From Enoplolaimus lenunculus (lineage: Eukaryota > Nematoda > Enoplea > Enoplida > Thoracostomopsidae): a stretch of DNA of 64,000 nucleotides. Below, in pieces: positions 49,601-60,400 of this stretch. The stretch is taken from contig JASANG010002432.1 in NCBI GenBank assembly GCA_030248215.1, forward strand, positions 1-64,000, written 5' to 3'. Both the position numbers and the translations under genes were made by a program. The notes beneath the pieces are model-generated. The model made no database searches, had not been told where the DNA came from, and worked only from the letters and a program-made list of their open reading frames with translations. Position 1 is the first letter of the stretch; every line of letters begins with the position of its first letter.

Positions 49601-52567
49601 GGCGGCCGAAAATTCGCCGGGGGCCTTTGCTGTGGGCGGCAAAATTTTCGCCGGGGGGGAAATGAAAATTTCGAAAAGTGCTGGGCCCCCCCGCCTCCCC
49701 CCGCTGTGGAGAAGCCAGGCACGATAATTTAATAACTGACCGAAGCCGGATTATTAATTCATTGTTTCATTGAAATCCAGTTATATTATGTTATGTTATG
49801 TGACACTGCAATCTCGTGGAAGCCACAATCTATTTATTGTAACAGGGCACATAGCGGAACTGGATTATACCGGAATCGGAACAGCAAATTTATACCGGGT
49901 TCGGAATCGGAATAACAAATTTTGTGACTACAAGAATAAGTTGCATTAACATACATAATATTTATAAGAATGAACAAGCTGTCTATAATTTTTTTGCTTC
50001 TGTAAAGCAAAACTACAATCAATTGTTCGGTTTCTGATTAGGCAAAATTTGAAGGTTCGGAATGGGATACGGATTCGGTTTTCAAAAAGTTGAATCCAGT
50101 AAGGTTCTGAAACAACGGTTTGCGTGCTTGAAATTGAGTTGGAACAAACTGAATTTTTTCGAATACTTTTAGTATTTGCGGCTCGAACCTCAACCCATGT
50201 TTCAATGAACGCATTCTGGTACATGTTCATGTTGATGACGCCAACGTAATGCAGGCTCATGGTGATATAGGAAGAACCCCACAATACGACATGCCATATG
50301 GAGCTCCAAGTATCAATCACAAAACTTTACCGATATGAGTGAATACAATGCGACATGTGCGTTATCATCCTTAATCAGCACTGCAATGGTTGGTTTAAAT
50401 CGGGCATATGAAAAACATTGAATAATACGTAGTGCAAACTTTTCAAAGCGGTGCCTTCTTGTATTTGACATTGGCCCAATATACATGCAAGCCGATGGTC
50501 CGCTTCCCCATGAAATTTTGCGAAATACACCAAATACAAGGGAAAACAGTAAATATAAAAAATTTAAGCGTACCTTAACGTTGCTAATTCTTTCACGATA
50601 AACATCACGGCCAACCCGATAATACAAATACTCTCCAATTCGATCCAACTTTTCAGGATGAGAAATAGCATAAAAAGTCAGTTTTTGCATATTGTTGTTT
50701 CGGAGACCTATAAAAGAATTAATATACGACGTACCTATCCACATGGTTGTGACATGCGGATGCATGGAGGCAAATAATAACCTCATGCTGATGCTGTACA
50801 TCGGTAAAAACACTGCTGCATATGTAGTGCCTTCAGATGCAGCAGCAGTAAAATATTGAAGAACCAAGATACATGTGTATAATGTTGAGGTTCTTATAAG
50901 GCATAAAAACAGAAAAACTCAGCAGTTGATTGTGAGGCGGCGTGGCTCAGTGGATAGCGCGCTGGACTGAAAATCTGTCGATCCGAGTTCGAAACCAATT
51001 GTGAGCGTCCCTCAATTTCAGCTGCTGAGAACTAAAAACTGAAAAACTGTCGTACCCTAGCCTACCCAACTTATCACACGGTGACCACGATGGGACCGCA
51101 ATGGCAAACTGCCGCGGTAGAACCCAAAATACATAAGTTGGCGGTCAAGGGACGACCCTGTAGAAAAACCGGGGGATGTGACATGCGGATGCATGGAGGC
51201 AAATAATAACCTCATGCTGATGCTGTACATCGGTAAAAACACTGCTGCATATGTAGTGCCTTCAGATGCAGCAGCAGTAAAACATTGAAGAACCAAGATA
51301 CACGTATAATGTTGAGGTTCTTATAAGGCATAAAAACAGAAAAACTCAGCAGTTGATTGTGAGGCGGCGTGGCTCAGTGGATAGCGCGCTGGATTGAAAA
51401 TCTGTCGATCCGAGTTCGAAACCAATTGTGAGCGTCCCTCATTTTCAGCTGCTGAGAACTAAAAACTGAAAAACTGTCGTACCCTAGCCTACCCAACTTA
51501 TCACATGGTGACCACGATGGGACCGCAATGGCAAACTGCCGCGGTAGAACCCAAAATACATAAGTTGGCGGTCAAGGGGCGACCTTGTAGAAAAACCGGG
51601 GGATGTGACATGCGGATGCATGGAGGCAAATAATAACCTCATGCTGATGCTGTACATCGGTAAAAACACTGCTGCATATGTAGTGCCTTCATATGCAGCA
51701 GCAGTAAAACATTGAAGAACCAAGATACATGTGTATAATGTTGAGGTTCTTATAAGGCACAAAAACAGAAAAACTCAGCAGTTGATTGTGAGGCGGCGTG
51801 GCTCAGTGGATAGCGCGCTGGACTGAAAATCCGTCGATCCGAGTTCGAAACCAATTGGGAGCGTCCCTCATTTTCAGCTGCTGAGAACTAAAAACTGAAG
51901 GACTGTCGTACCCTAGCCTACTCAACTTATCACAATGGTTTGCCTGGCAATTGAATATTTGTAGCGCAACATTACCGAATATGAAACACAACAATTAAAA
52001 CACTGCTGCATATGTAGTGCCTTCATATACAGCAGCAGTAAAACATTGAAGAACCAAGATACATGTGTATAATGTTGAGGTTCTTATAAGGCACAAAAAC
52101 AGAAAAACTCAGCAGTTGATTGTGAGGCGGCGTGGCTCAGTGGATAGCGCGCTGGACTGAAAATCCGTCGATCCGAGTTCGAAACCAATTGGGAGCGTCC
52201 CTCATTTTCAGCTGCTGAGAACTAAAAACTGAAGGACTGTCGTACCCTAGCCTACTCAACTTATCACAATGGTTTGCCTGGCAATTGAATATTTGTAGCG
52301 CAACATTACCGAATATGAAACACAACAATTAATCTTGCAACAAATGAACGTACTTTTTATACTTAAAACACAAAAATACATAAACGGGTTTTATTCAAAT
52401 TGATCACCGGACTGGTACAAGTCTAAGTCTAAGTAGATTAACTCAAATGAAAACGAGCAATGAGAATAAAATGTACCTTCGCTAGGGTTCGTAGGATATA
52501 TATTATCGACCAACCGTTTATACCTAGGCCGACAGTTTTTGCAACACACAAGAGTAGTACAATCCAT
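40669..52567 (-). CDS. EFR3: EFR3 homolog, complete 14-exon gene
   Basis: Coding exons (minus strand, 5' to 3') are 52567-52477, 50707-50574, 47387-47247, 46745-46598, 46214-46065, 44815-44573, 44456-44218, 43876-43766, 43527-43321, 42966-42813, 42464-42277, 41818-41750, 41631-41487 and 41159-40669. They total 2511 bp, 836 aa, against about 820 in human EFR3A. All junctions are GT-AG and in phase. The N-terminus MDCTTLVCCKNCRPRYKRL has the palmitoylation cysteine cluster and RYKRLVDNI signature. Other family landmarks are QKLTFYAISHPEKLDRIG, EEDTPSYHRKYEFF, GVVRKTVSDDL, DKIVPSLLFNM, HHKLW, LPDYQK and the C-terminal LPDLFVY. EFR3 is an alpha-helical-repeat membrane protein that recruits PI4-kinase III alpha with TTC7 and FAM126 to the plasma membrane (rolling blackout in flies). 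Introns 1 and 2 are the largest (1.8 and 3.2 kb) and are full of mobile elements. Confidence 0.96.
45095..45870. mobile_element. GAGACC-rich hAT-like element in EFR3 intron
   Basis: GATAGGCGGCCTCGG near 45095, internal CCGAGACAGAGACC repeats, and a right part with TTGCAAACCCCCGAGACTC parallel 61184-62772. It lies in the intron between EFR3 exons 46065 and 44815. The right terminus is not clear. Confidence 0.5.
47746..48496. mobile_element. hAT-type element with 8-bp duplication, in EFR3 intron
   Basis: The left end is CAGGATGCAAAGAGGAATT, the right end GGTTGCACCCTA, and a perfect CTTTAAAG duplication lies at 47738-47745 and 48497-48504. The arms are degenerate GGAATCGGA repeats. A second element (47851-48163) has inserted inside it. 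Confidence 0.8.
47851..48163. mobile_element. Nested GAGACC-type hAT-like element
   Basis: The left end is CAAAGATGGACGGTC and the right end is the inverse of CAGAAATGGAAGTATCGGTC. The flanks CTGTACGC and CTGTACGG form a 7/8-match 8-bp duplication. The interior has CCGAGACT repeats. It is inserted into the 47746-48496 element. Confidence 0.75.
48594..48635. repeat. AT/GTATAT microsatellite
   Basis: Alternating TATATG/TATATA runs over about 42 bp in an EFR3 intron. Confidence 0.85.
48948..49718. mobile_element. Transposon with 16-bp termini and 5-bp duplication, GC-rich arms
   Basis: Perfect inverted termini CTGGCTTCTCCACAGC are flanked by GCACG on both sides (48943-48947 and 49719-49723). 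Both subterminal arms are strongly G/C-rich (CCGGGGGGGCG, GGGGGGCCC) while the centre is AT-rich. It is 771 bp. No transposase frame was recognised. It lies within an EFR3 intron. Confidence 0.75.
49946..50560 (-). pseudogene. Coding-like remnant in EFR3 intron, possibly Tc1/mariner-derived
   Basis: Two adjacent frames look protein-like: RRHRFEKFALRIIQCFSYAR with IKDDNAHVALYSLIS, and SIWHVVLWGSSYITMSL with GVINMNMYQNAFIETW. VVLWG and GVINMNMYQN weakly recall the VMVWG and GxMNxxxY motifs of Tc1-like transposases, and DDNAH recalls QDNAPxH, but the order is not the usual one. EFR3 does not need either piece, because exon 50574 joins 47387 in phase at the position conserved with human EFR3. Confidence 0.25.
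50748..52332 (+). repeat. Tandem array of four SINE-containing units in EFR3 intron 1
   Basis: Units start at 50748, 51177 and 51604 (periods 429 and 427 bp), with a shorter fourth unit from about 51999. Each holds a leader (TGTGACATGCGGATGCATGG in units 1-3), a GTATAATGTTGAGGTTCTTA segment and a tRNA-like head plus SINE body. Units 3 and 4 share a different, truncated end (CACAATGGTTTGCCTGGC). Sequence identity between units is very high, so amplification was recent. Confidence 0.9.
50936..51176 (+). mobile_element. tRNA-Phe-like-headed SINE (first of four copies)
   Basis: GGCGTGGCTCAGTGGATAGC matches a tRNA A box, an anticodon loop CTGAAAA (GAA, Phe) follows, and GAGTTCGAAACC is a B box. 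The T stem does not pair and no acceptor stem forms, so this is a SINE head and not a tRNA gene. The body contains CAGCTGCTGAG, GCAATGGCAAACTGCCGCG and GGTCAAGGGACGACC. Further heads lie near 51361, 51790 and 52130. Confidence 0.75.
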
Positions 52568-52731
52568 TTTATTAAAAGTAATATATGAACACTATCTGCG
52601 TACAACCTCTAAAAACAAAGCTGTGCGCTAAGACAGGTCATACTTAAGTATGTTGTTGTGTGTTGTTAACCAAACAAATGAACAAATAAATAAAGTAAAT
52701 TTTTCCAATTAAAATCAAATCAAACATATAA

Positions 52732-52893
52732 ACACAATGTTAATATGTGTAGTTCGCGGTTCTCAAGTGCGGATTTTCAGTTTTGTTTCCATGTTCGTAC
52801 TTGTAAAATTTTGCACAACACAATGTTAATATGTATAGTTCGTGGTTCTCAAGTCCGGATTTCTACTTTAGTTTCCATGTTTGTACTTGTGGC
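52732..52893. repeat. 87-bp tandem duplication upstream of EFR3
   Basis: CACAATGTTAATATGTGTAG through to CATGTTCGTACTTGT occurs twice, offset by 87 bp, with about 10 percent difference. It lies about 170 bp upstream of the EFR3 ATG, so it may be in or near its promoter or leader. Confidence 0.75.
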
Positions 52894-53350
52894 AGCCAAT
52901 AGACAGAAAATATATGCCGATGATTTGGTTAAATTTTAGTACTTTTACGCGTTAGCTACGTATTTTATTGTATTTGATATTCATAGCATATTTTCAATTA
53001 GTATGTTTCTCGCAAAGGTTATATGTCCAATGTTTGATCGTTATTTTTAATTCATTCAAGAAAAACTATTATCAGTTTCATAATAATGTAGTGAACACTA
53101 CGTTTCATCTTTACACATTAGCTAAATCGTTCCAAAACAGGGTTCTCTCAAGTCCTTTTCACCCAACGGTACGTTTCACAATAACGGCAGGTTTTTCACC
53201 CGGCTGCCGCCCAACAGTTGGGTTTACCCCAACAGTTGATTCAAAGTATTGGTTGACTTAGCCGTAAGGGCTCTTTTCAAGCAGAGACGGTGAGTTCCAC
53301 CACACCGCCTGGCTAACCGTATTTAGCAACTAATAACTATTTGGGAAAAT

Positions 53351-53606
53351 TTACTCAATGCCCTGAGCAACTGTATCCGTCGCAGATTTTTCACCTTTTA
53401 CCCATAGGTCTTGTAACTTTCGGTTGTATCGTCTTTGTCGTTCTGTCACGCTGTTGCTAACTGATGATAAGTGTTTTACGCATTGAAGAATAAGGGATCT
53501 AATTTCAGTGCTTTTAGCGATAATTAATCTCATAGCTAATGCTAACCATGCAATTATGTGGAGTTTGATTTGGCTTGGTATGTTAATGTAAATTTGTATC
53601 CAAGAC
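53351..53606 (-). CDS. Candidate last exon, unidentified membrane-associated protein
   Basis: After an AAACTAG acceptor the frame reads INIPSQIKLHIIAWLALAMR, then IRSLILQCVKHLSSVS, then TERQRRYNRKLQDLWVKG, and ends TVAQGIE and TAA. A hydrophobic helix followed by a basic amphipathic helix suggests a membrane anchor. The family is not recognised. Upstream sequence is interrupted by SINEs and no partner exon was found. Confidence 0.3.
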
Positions 53607-53756
53607 CTAGTTTGGGTTTTCTTTACCACTGGAGTTATTATTGAAAACAATTACTTCTAATTTAGATGTAATTGATTTTCGCTGTTTGCTAAGCTAACGA
53701 CTTGTAACTAAGCGGAACGAGGTAAGAACTGGTTAAAAACGGGAATTTTTGACCGA

Positions 53757-54338
53757 TCCGTGTAAGCATGTGAGATATGCTTGTACTGGTGCATATGCAA
53801 TAAATGCAATGCACATGGTGTTGTACGGTCGACACATATAGTCGATCAAAAATGCAGTTGGAGAGGCGGGCTACGTGGCGCAGTGGTAGAGTGCTCGCTT
53901 AAAGATCCATAGGCTAAGAGTTCGATCCCCGCTCTAGTCCGCTTTTCCAGCTGCTTAGTTGAAAGGTCTGATGTCCTGGTTCCTACCTTGACTGACATGG
54001 GGGCTACGCCGTGAGCGCAATGGCAAATTGCCGCGCTATGAGCACGGTATCCAGTCAGGATGGACGGTCAAGGGACGACCTTGTTGAAAATAAGGGCATG
54101 TAAGCATGTGAGATATGCTTATACTGGTGCATATGCAATAAATGCAATGCTCATGGTGTTGTACGGTCGATACATATAGTCGATGAAAAATGCAGTTGGA
54201 GAGGCGGGCTACGTGGCGCAGTGGTAGAGTGCTCGCTTAAGGATCCATAGTATAAGAGTTCGATCCCCGCTCTAGCCCGCTTTTCCAGCTGCTTAGTTGA
54301 AAGGTCTGATGTCCTGGTTCCTTCCTACCTTGACTGAC
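53757..54338 (+). mobile_element. SINE pair with tRNA-Ala-like heads
   Basis: Two units in tandem each carry GGCTACGTGGCGCAGTGG (A box), GCTCGCTTAA, and GTTCGATCCCCGCTC (B box), near 53870 and 54203. The bodies contain CAGCTGCTTAG, and unit 1 has GCAATGGCAAATTGCCGCG and GGTCAAGGGACGACC. Tails are GCATGTGAGATATGC with CATATGCAATAAATGCAATG. The pair is flanked by GATCCG at the left and ATCCG at the right. The paralogous site at about 55937 lacks it. Confidence 0.8.
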
Positions 54339-54925
54339 AATCCGAAGGCGGGTGTGGTCTAGTTTCCGGTCGATCCTGGAAAAGTTTTAACACCATTTTA
54401 CACACTTTTACTGCTTGTATGTGTTTATAAGACATTATCTATCCGTTTTGCTAGCAATTAACAAGTGCGTAATGCGAAATGTTAAACACAAGCACGTTAG
54501 CCCCGTTTATTACAAATTATACAAATTATAGGTTTTCCCGGATTTTGATAACAGCGGAAAGGTCCGGGAAATTGCAACGAATAAATAGCGAATGTTGTCA
54601 CACACACCCTACGGGACAACGAATCGAAAATGGCATCAATTACAACCATAGTACACACAATACGAAAATAGCAAATGCTTGTTTCCCAAGTCTAAAATTT
54701 ACTAATACGACCATTTAAAATATGACGATTCCGAATTACTACTTTTTAATGCTCCGTCAAGGCGAGAAATTATAGTTTTAATCCGTCCGAAGTTAATATA
54801 ACTCGTCGTCAAGTACGCACAAACCACTAGCCAGGTTATCGCAAGAATTGTAAGAATGTTCTAGAATCCCTATAAAGATGACACAAACAGAAATACAGCA
54901 AATAGACACAATTAGAGACAGAATT

Positions 54926-55017
54926 GGCAGAAATGGAGGTGCGAAATGGAATGAGCACCTGAAAATTAGTGGGCAGAAATGGAGGTGCGAAATGGAATGT
55001 GCGCCTGAAAATTAGTA
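54926..55017. repeat. 46-bp tandem duplication
   Basis: GGCAGAAATGGAGGTGCGAA through CCTGAAAATTAGT is present twice with few changes. Confidence 0.8.
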
Positions 55018-55329
55018 GGAAATGGGAATGGGGAGACTGAAAACATGAAAATAAGCATATACAAGATCACAAGGAATATGACATGTAGGAATTGGCACAA
55101 AAGGGTCAAAGTGAAAGAAGTGGCAGAACTGGTGCGATAGCGCGTCCGGTTATGTATAAATTACGACACTCGGTCAGAGACAGAGACGGGTTAGAACTGC
55201 ATACCAAGTAAACGACATAGCTAGGAGCTGAAAGGACGCCAAGGGTGGGCACAAGTGTGACACGGAGTGCACACTGGGGCCCCACACGAGAGGAACTGGG
55301 ACTTCAGACCTTTTGACTAAACAGCTGTA

Positions 55330-55775
55330 AAAGTGGGTTACGGTTGGTTTCAAACTAGCGACCTTCTGCATGTCAGGCAGACGCTGTTACCACTGCACCA
55401 CGTAGCCCGCCTAACTGCCTTTATCGTCGACTATATGTTGACCGTATGCGGCCGCCAAGCATACTATACAATGTGCGTTGCCGATATAAATTGCATATTC
55501 ACCAGGACAACCATATCTCACATGCTTATATGCCCCAATTTTCAACAAGGTCGCCCTTGACCGTCTTTCCTATTTTCGACTGGATTCCGTGTTCATAGCG
55601 CGGCAATTTGCCATTGCGCTTACGGCGTGGCACCCATATCAGTCTAAGAAGAAACCGGACCTTTCTACTGAGCAGCTGGAAAAGCGGGTTACCGATGGCT
55701 TCCGACTGGCGACCATCCGCGTGTGAGATAGACGCTGGTACCAATGCGCCACGTAGGCCGCCTCTCCAATTGCTT
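55330..55775 (-). mobile_element. SINE copies with tRNA-Val-like heads
   Basis: On the minus strand, heads near 55775-55690 and 55415-55335 have A boxes TGGCGCATTGG and TGGTGCAGTGG with anticodon-loop triplets CAC and GAC (Val). The second head has a paired TCTGC/GCAGA anticodon stem. Between them the same body as the other SINEs (GCAATGGCAAATTGCCGCG, then ACGGTCAAGGGCGACC) and the GCATGTGAGATATGG tail are present. Confidence 0.7.
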
Positions 55776-55894
55776 CTGTCGTCGATAATATGTCGACCGT
55801 ATGCTGCCGTCAGACATACTATACAATGTGCATTGCAGATATATTGCATATTTACCAGGACAAACATACATGCTTAAGAGATGAAAGCAATTTG

Positions 55895-56110
55895 TTTTGA
55901 AGTAACTGTAAGGGTCTGTACTGGTCAAAAATTCGGATTTTCGACCGATCCGAAGGTGGGTATGGTCTAGGTCATGACTGATTCTGCAACACGATAACAC
56001 GCATTTTAGCGTCCCTACGGCTCGTACACATCTGTAAGATGTTTTGATAGTTTTGCTGTTGAGCAATGCAAATGCAAAACAAATGATATCAATTCAGGTC
56101 CGTTAGCAGC
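55895..56110. repeat. Paralogous duplicate of 53690-53756 plus 54339-54480, without the SINE
   Basis: ACTGGTCAAAAATTCGG, CGACCGATCCGAAGGTGGG and TATGGTCTAG match both flanks of the SINE pair at 53757-54338. It is therefore an empty paralogous site. Confidence 0.75.
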
Positions 56111-56297
56111 GTTTTACGTTTTTATATGTTTTTGAGACTTACCGAAAATAACCTTCGAGCGAGGGTATATACTCTATACGTAGTCTAGCAGCTCAGTGTG
56201 TAAAATATTAATGGGCAGTATGCAATGCGAAGCGACTAATGTTATTCACCAAAATTTATTTGAAGTAAATCCTAAAACTATGTACTATCCTTACTAG

Positions 56298-56705
56298 GGA
56301 AGTGCCCGGGACCAAAATTCTTTCCCGATGCCGATACCGATTTTTTGAAGATATACCGAAGCCGATAACTATTCCATGTTTAATACGCAATGTTTGACTT
56401 TAAATAACAGATAGGATGCATTACAGCTGCGAAGACTCAAATCCTAACAACTATAAAAGATTATTATTTTTGATAACGGTGCTTTTAATTAAGTTTCTCA
56501 AAGGCAAACGCAAGAGAAATAGCAATGTCCCTGATTAGGCCCATCGATATCCGCTAACAAGTGAAATTGATAGCAATCCAACTCACTGTTATGTATAAAA
56601 AGTATATACATACATACTGGCAATTTTTTGCAGTGCCGATATCGGATAACTTCGAAAAGTACCGATTGTTACCGATGCTAATGCCGATTAATCGACACAT
56701 CCGTA
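56298..56705. mobile_element. hAT-type MITE (CTAGGGATGTGCCGA family), diverged copy
   Basis: CTAGGGAAGTGCC at the left and, inverted, a CTACGGATGTGTCGATTAAT-type right end, with CCGATACCGAT repeats in the arms. It is related to 61574-61993. Confidence 0.65.
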
Positions 56706-56882
56706 GTCCTTACAACAGCAACGTCTAACAAATTCAGTATTGGAAGTCTATTTTTTTAAGATTTGCATTCACAAACAAAACGCTTCTCTTCTTTGTCACC
56801 GGTCAATTTCGATCGTTTCTTTGTGTACATCATTCCTTCAGCGCTGAATAAACGCTCGCTGGGAACTGTATTAATTTAGGTA

Positions 56883-57261
56883 CGAACCGGAATTTGAAAA
56901 AATTACCATAAACGAAACCGGAAAATGAAAAATACATGCCACCGAAAAATTCATTGTAATTGTCTTTTTTGCAATATTATTGGGGAAATAACCCTGGTTG
57001 TAGATAGTATTCACTTTATCTGCTGTATTTTAGATTTTCGTAAACCACGGAAGCGAAATCTATCTTCAATGGTTTGTTTTCTACGATTGTCAAGGTTTGC
57101 ATACTATATTAATGAAATCTATGAATGCTTATCGTCATTTTTAGTAAAGTATCTTAATTTCCATCGACCAAATTTTAATGCCGTAGTTTTCAATTTCGGT
57201 AAAAATATACCGGAACCGGAAGTTGGAAAAATGCCGGAACCGAAATTCCGGTTGCACCCTG
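56883..57261. mobile_element. hAT-type MITE with right end only
   Basis: GAACCGGAATTTG near 56885 and the right end CCGGTTGCACCCTG at 57261, with GGAACCGGAA repeats between. The left terminus is lost. It lies just upstream of the XTBD gene. Confidence 0.5.
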
Positions 57262-57473
57262 ATATGTACCTATATACACATCTTTGTTTTGAATGTTTGA
57301 CTAAATGCGTGTATTTAAAATTCGCCAACCGTTGCTCTTATATCACTATAATTACAGATTATGCAAGTTGTCTTATATTTACAACACCTATGTGATAGGT
57401 AAGACTCGACGTCGATAGACACTATTAAAGTTTGGTTCAGAAATACGTTAAATTTTTTAAAGTTGCAAATAAA

Positions 57474-60400
57474 ATGTCCAACGTTATTGGCGAGACAGTT
57501 CCTGAATCACTCCGTTTGCAATGGGAAAGCGACGAAATGTGGCAGCTGCGGAAAAGTTTTTTGCGTACGCACTGGGGTCAGATGTCAAAAGCTCGGCTTT
57601 TATGTTTGTCGCAAGTTTTTATTAATCGAGAGTTCCTGGGATGTTCGTAAGTTTGAATATATATGTGTAGTAGTCAGCAGACATGTTCATCGTCGATATT
57701 GCATATAGATATTAAGTCGCCCAGAGGCCGGTACCAACCGGGGCCAAGTGAGAATACGTAAAGATAACTATCAATACGACCTACGATATACGTAATTCGC
57801 AGGGTTCCAACAGGAACTAAATTTGTCCGGAACAGGAGCAGGAATTGAATTTCGTTGCTGGAACCTGAAGAGGAACAGGAACTTGAATTTGAAATACTTT
57901 TTACCACCGAATTACTGTGTGACTTTTTAGAAAACTTGCCAAAAATTGCTTAAGCGAATTTTTTTCAGCTATTTCCTAATCAAATTTTGCGAAAACATGC
58001 CATAAACAGTTTATTAACAAAATTGAGCTAATTGCCAAAACACTCATTTCGAAATAACAATTTTTCAAAGGCATAGTTTCCAATATTTAAATGATTAATG
58101 ATTTGACACAAAACCGTAAAATTTCCGGTTCCTACATCTTTGAATGCAGGATCAGTAATTGGATTTTTGCAGGAATTCCGGCCGGAACAGGAATTTCGGT
58201 TGAACCCTGGTAATTCGTACATTATACCCAACAGTGATAAAATAAGTACAAAAGCAAGCGTGATAGGATGTTTTATACCAGTCAAATACTGTATGCAAAA
58301 ACTTGCCCGGTTAGGCTCCGGCAAGTGACCGGAATCGGATCTTGATTTAAATGACAAATTCTATCGGAATCGAAATCCGTATTGTTTGCGAAAATTTTTG
58401 TAGCCTAGAATATATCCTAAATGGTAAGTTGGGGGTAGCGGCTTGTCCGCCCACACAATCAAGCGCTCAAGAACGCGTGGGACGGTGTCTCCACAATTAA
58501 AATATCTAAAAAATCGTTTTGCGTATTTAGAATAACTCGCTTAGTATTGGTCATGTTGTGTTTGGTACCTTGGTTTCCGGTTAAAAGTTCTGAATTTGTT
58601 TTGTTATATGAGTTACGGCACCGAAATGAAAGTTTTCTCGCCAGTATTTCATTGCTCATTCCTCAAAATAAATTTAAATATTCTATTTTCTTCAGTTATC
58701 CATCGGACGTTACTGTTGAGGTCGACGAATTGTCAGAAGGCTTATTTGATGATTATCGTAACAGGCGCCGGCAGATTGTTGCTAAAACTTTTGTTCGAGC
58801 AAATGACTCAAATCCTCAGGGTAAGAGGTACATCCGTACATAGTTCTACCGGCGTACTGTGCCTTATTAAATGTGTGTAACGAATTTATATTACTAGAGA
58901 TTTCCTGTTATGAAGGCCAGAAAAATTTATATCCACACCCAATAAATAATCGTGTGTACGCAGATATGTAGATAACATGTTGGTATGTTGGCAATAGGTT
59001 GTACGGAGCGACCGGATATCCGTCGGCAAAAAATTGACATCCGGCTTAGGTAATTTAACTTGCCGAAAGTTTTTTAAAACTTCAAAAACTGAAACCATTA
59101 TTCTGTATTTATACCAATTGATTCCTAAGCCAAGGCGATAATAATGTCGTTTATTTTTATTTCACTGCCGTTTAGTATCTGATCTTAATTAATTTCCGGG
59201 TTTGACATTCTTCGGTATCCGATTACAAACTGGTTGTGTGCATACGTATTTCAAGATTAGGTTCAGGCCCACTTCTGAACTGGAAGCAGTAGGTTCAATC
59301 GAAACCAGAAACGGAAACGCAGTGCGAGCGATCACGCTTAATATTTTTCAGCTTTGCACTTGGGCTATATTATATCTTGTCCCGCCCGCTTCTGGCCCTG
59401 GCTTCGGGGCCAAGGCCAGACTCTAGGTTAACTTAAAAAATTTTATCGTCACTTTTTTAGAGTAGATTTCTGCTTGCACAGGACATTTTTAGCCAGCACG
59501 TGTCTTAAAAATATTTTAATTATTGTTTTGCATTTTATTTTTAAGTGTAAATACACACTGAGTAATGGTTGCATTATTTTAACAGTAAAATATTTGTCAA
59601 CGGTTTTTATGGGCAACTTATGGAGAGCGTTTAGCTTGGCATGTGCTGGATCTAATTTATGTCTGTGCATGTTGAGTAGAAGTGAATATAGAAATGTTAA
59701 CAAGTGTCTTATGTTTACATTATACACCTAGTTTTTTGCCGGCTGGAATAAAAATTAGAGAGAGATGGGACGATTAATCGATATCGGCATCGATAATAAT
59801 TGCTTTTTTCGTGTTTTGCACCAAACAGTCAGTTGGAATGCTATCGCAACGTCTTTAGCTACTAGATCTTGCTTATGCACAAGTTGCGGCTAAGGTTTGG
59901 CTCTTGGGTTTTACAAATCTATTCCACCCTGCCAAGGCACAACCGAAATTCTCATTCAAAATAAGTTCCATCGGAATAGGCATTTTGAAAGTTAAATTTA
60001 ATGCTGTTTGTTGTGGTTGCATAAAAATTCCCTCGGTCTCAACATCTAAACGCACAAAACTATCATTTTGTTTTGAAAATAACAATGACCAGTCGTAGTG
60101 GGACTACATGTTTTGAGCGAAGCTCGAACATACGTAAGCAGTTAAGCTAATATGCAAATCTTACAATTATGCTTATATGCAAATAATCTATTAGCTACTC
60201 GCACCCAAAAACCTTCAGTAAACCCAAATAATTGTTGAAAAAATTTGAAAAGTCCTAATTTTGTCTTGTCAATTAAGCTAATATGCAAATTAGCTATTAG
60301 CTAACTATTCAATTACCGGTTTTGGAGGATTGTAAACAATTTGTTAATGTTCCTCGCACCCTAAAACCTATTAGTGCTGAAATTATATTGCTTTTAACCT

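Noticed and set aside
50313-50560. An extra EFR3 exon after 50574
   Set aside because: Exons 50707-50574 and 47387-47247 join in phase at a position colinear with human EFR3, leaving no room for it.
50936-52200. Four functional tRNA-Phe genes
   Set aside because: The A and B boxes are good, but the T stem and acceptor stem do not pair and the heads are fused to a common SINE body.
59351-59426. Missing XTBD exon
   Set aside because: The TTTTCAG-bounded frame is open but ends in phase 1, which would not restore the frame into 63328.
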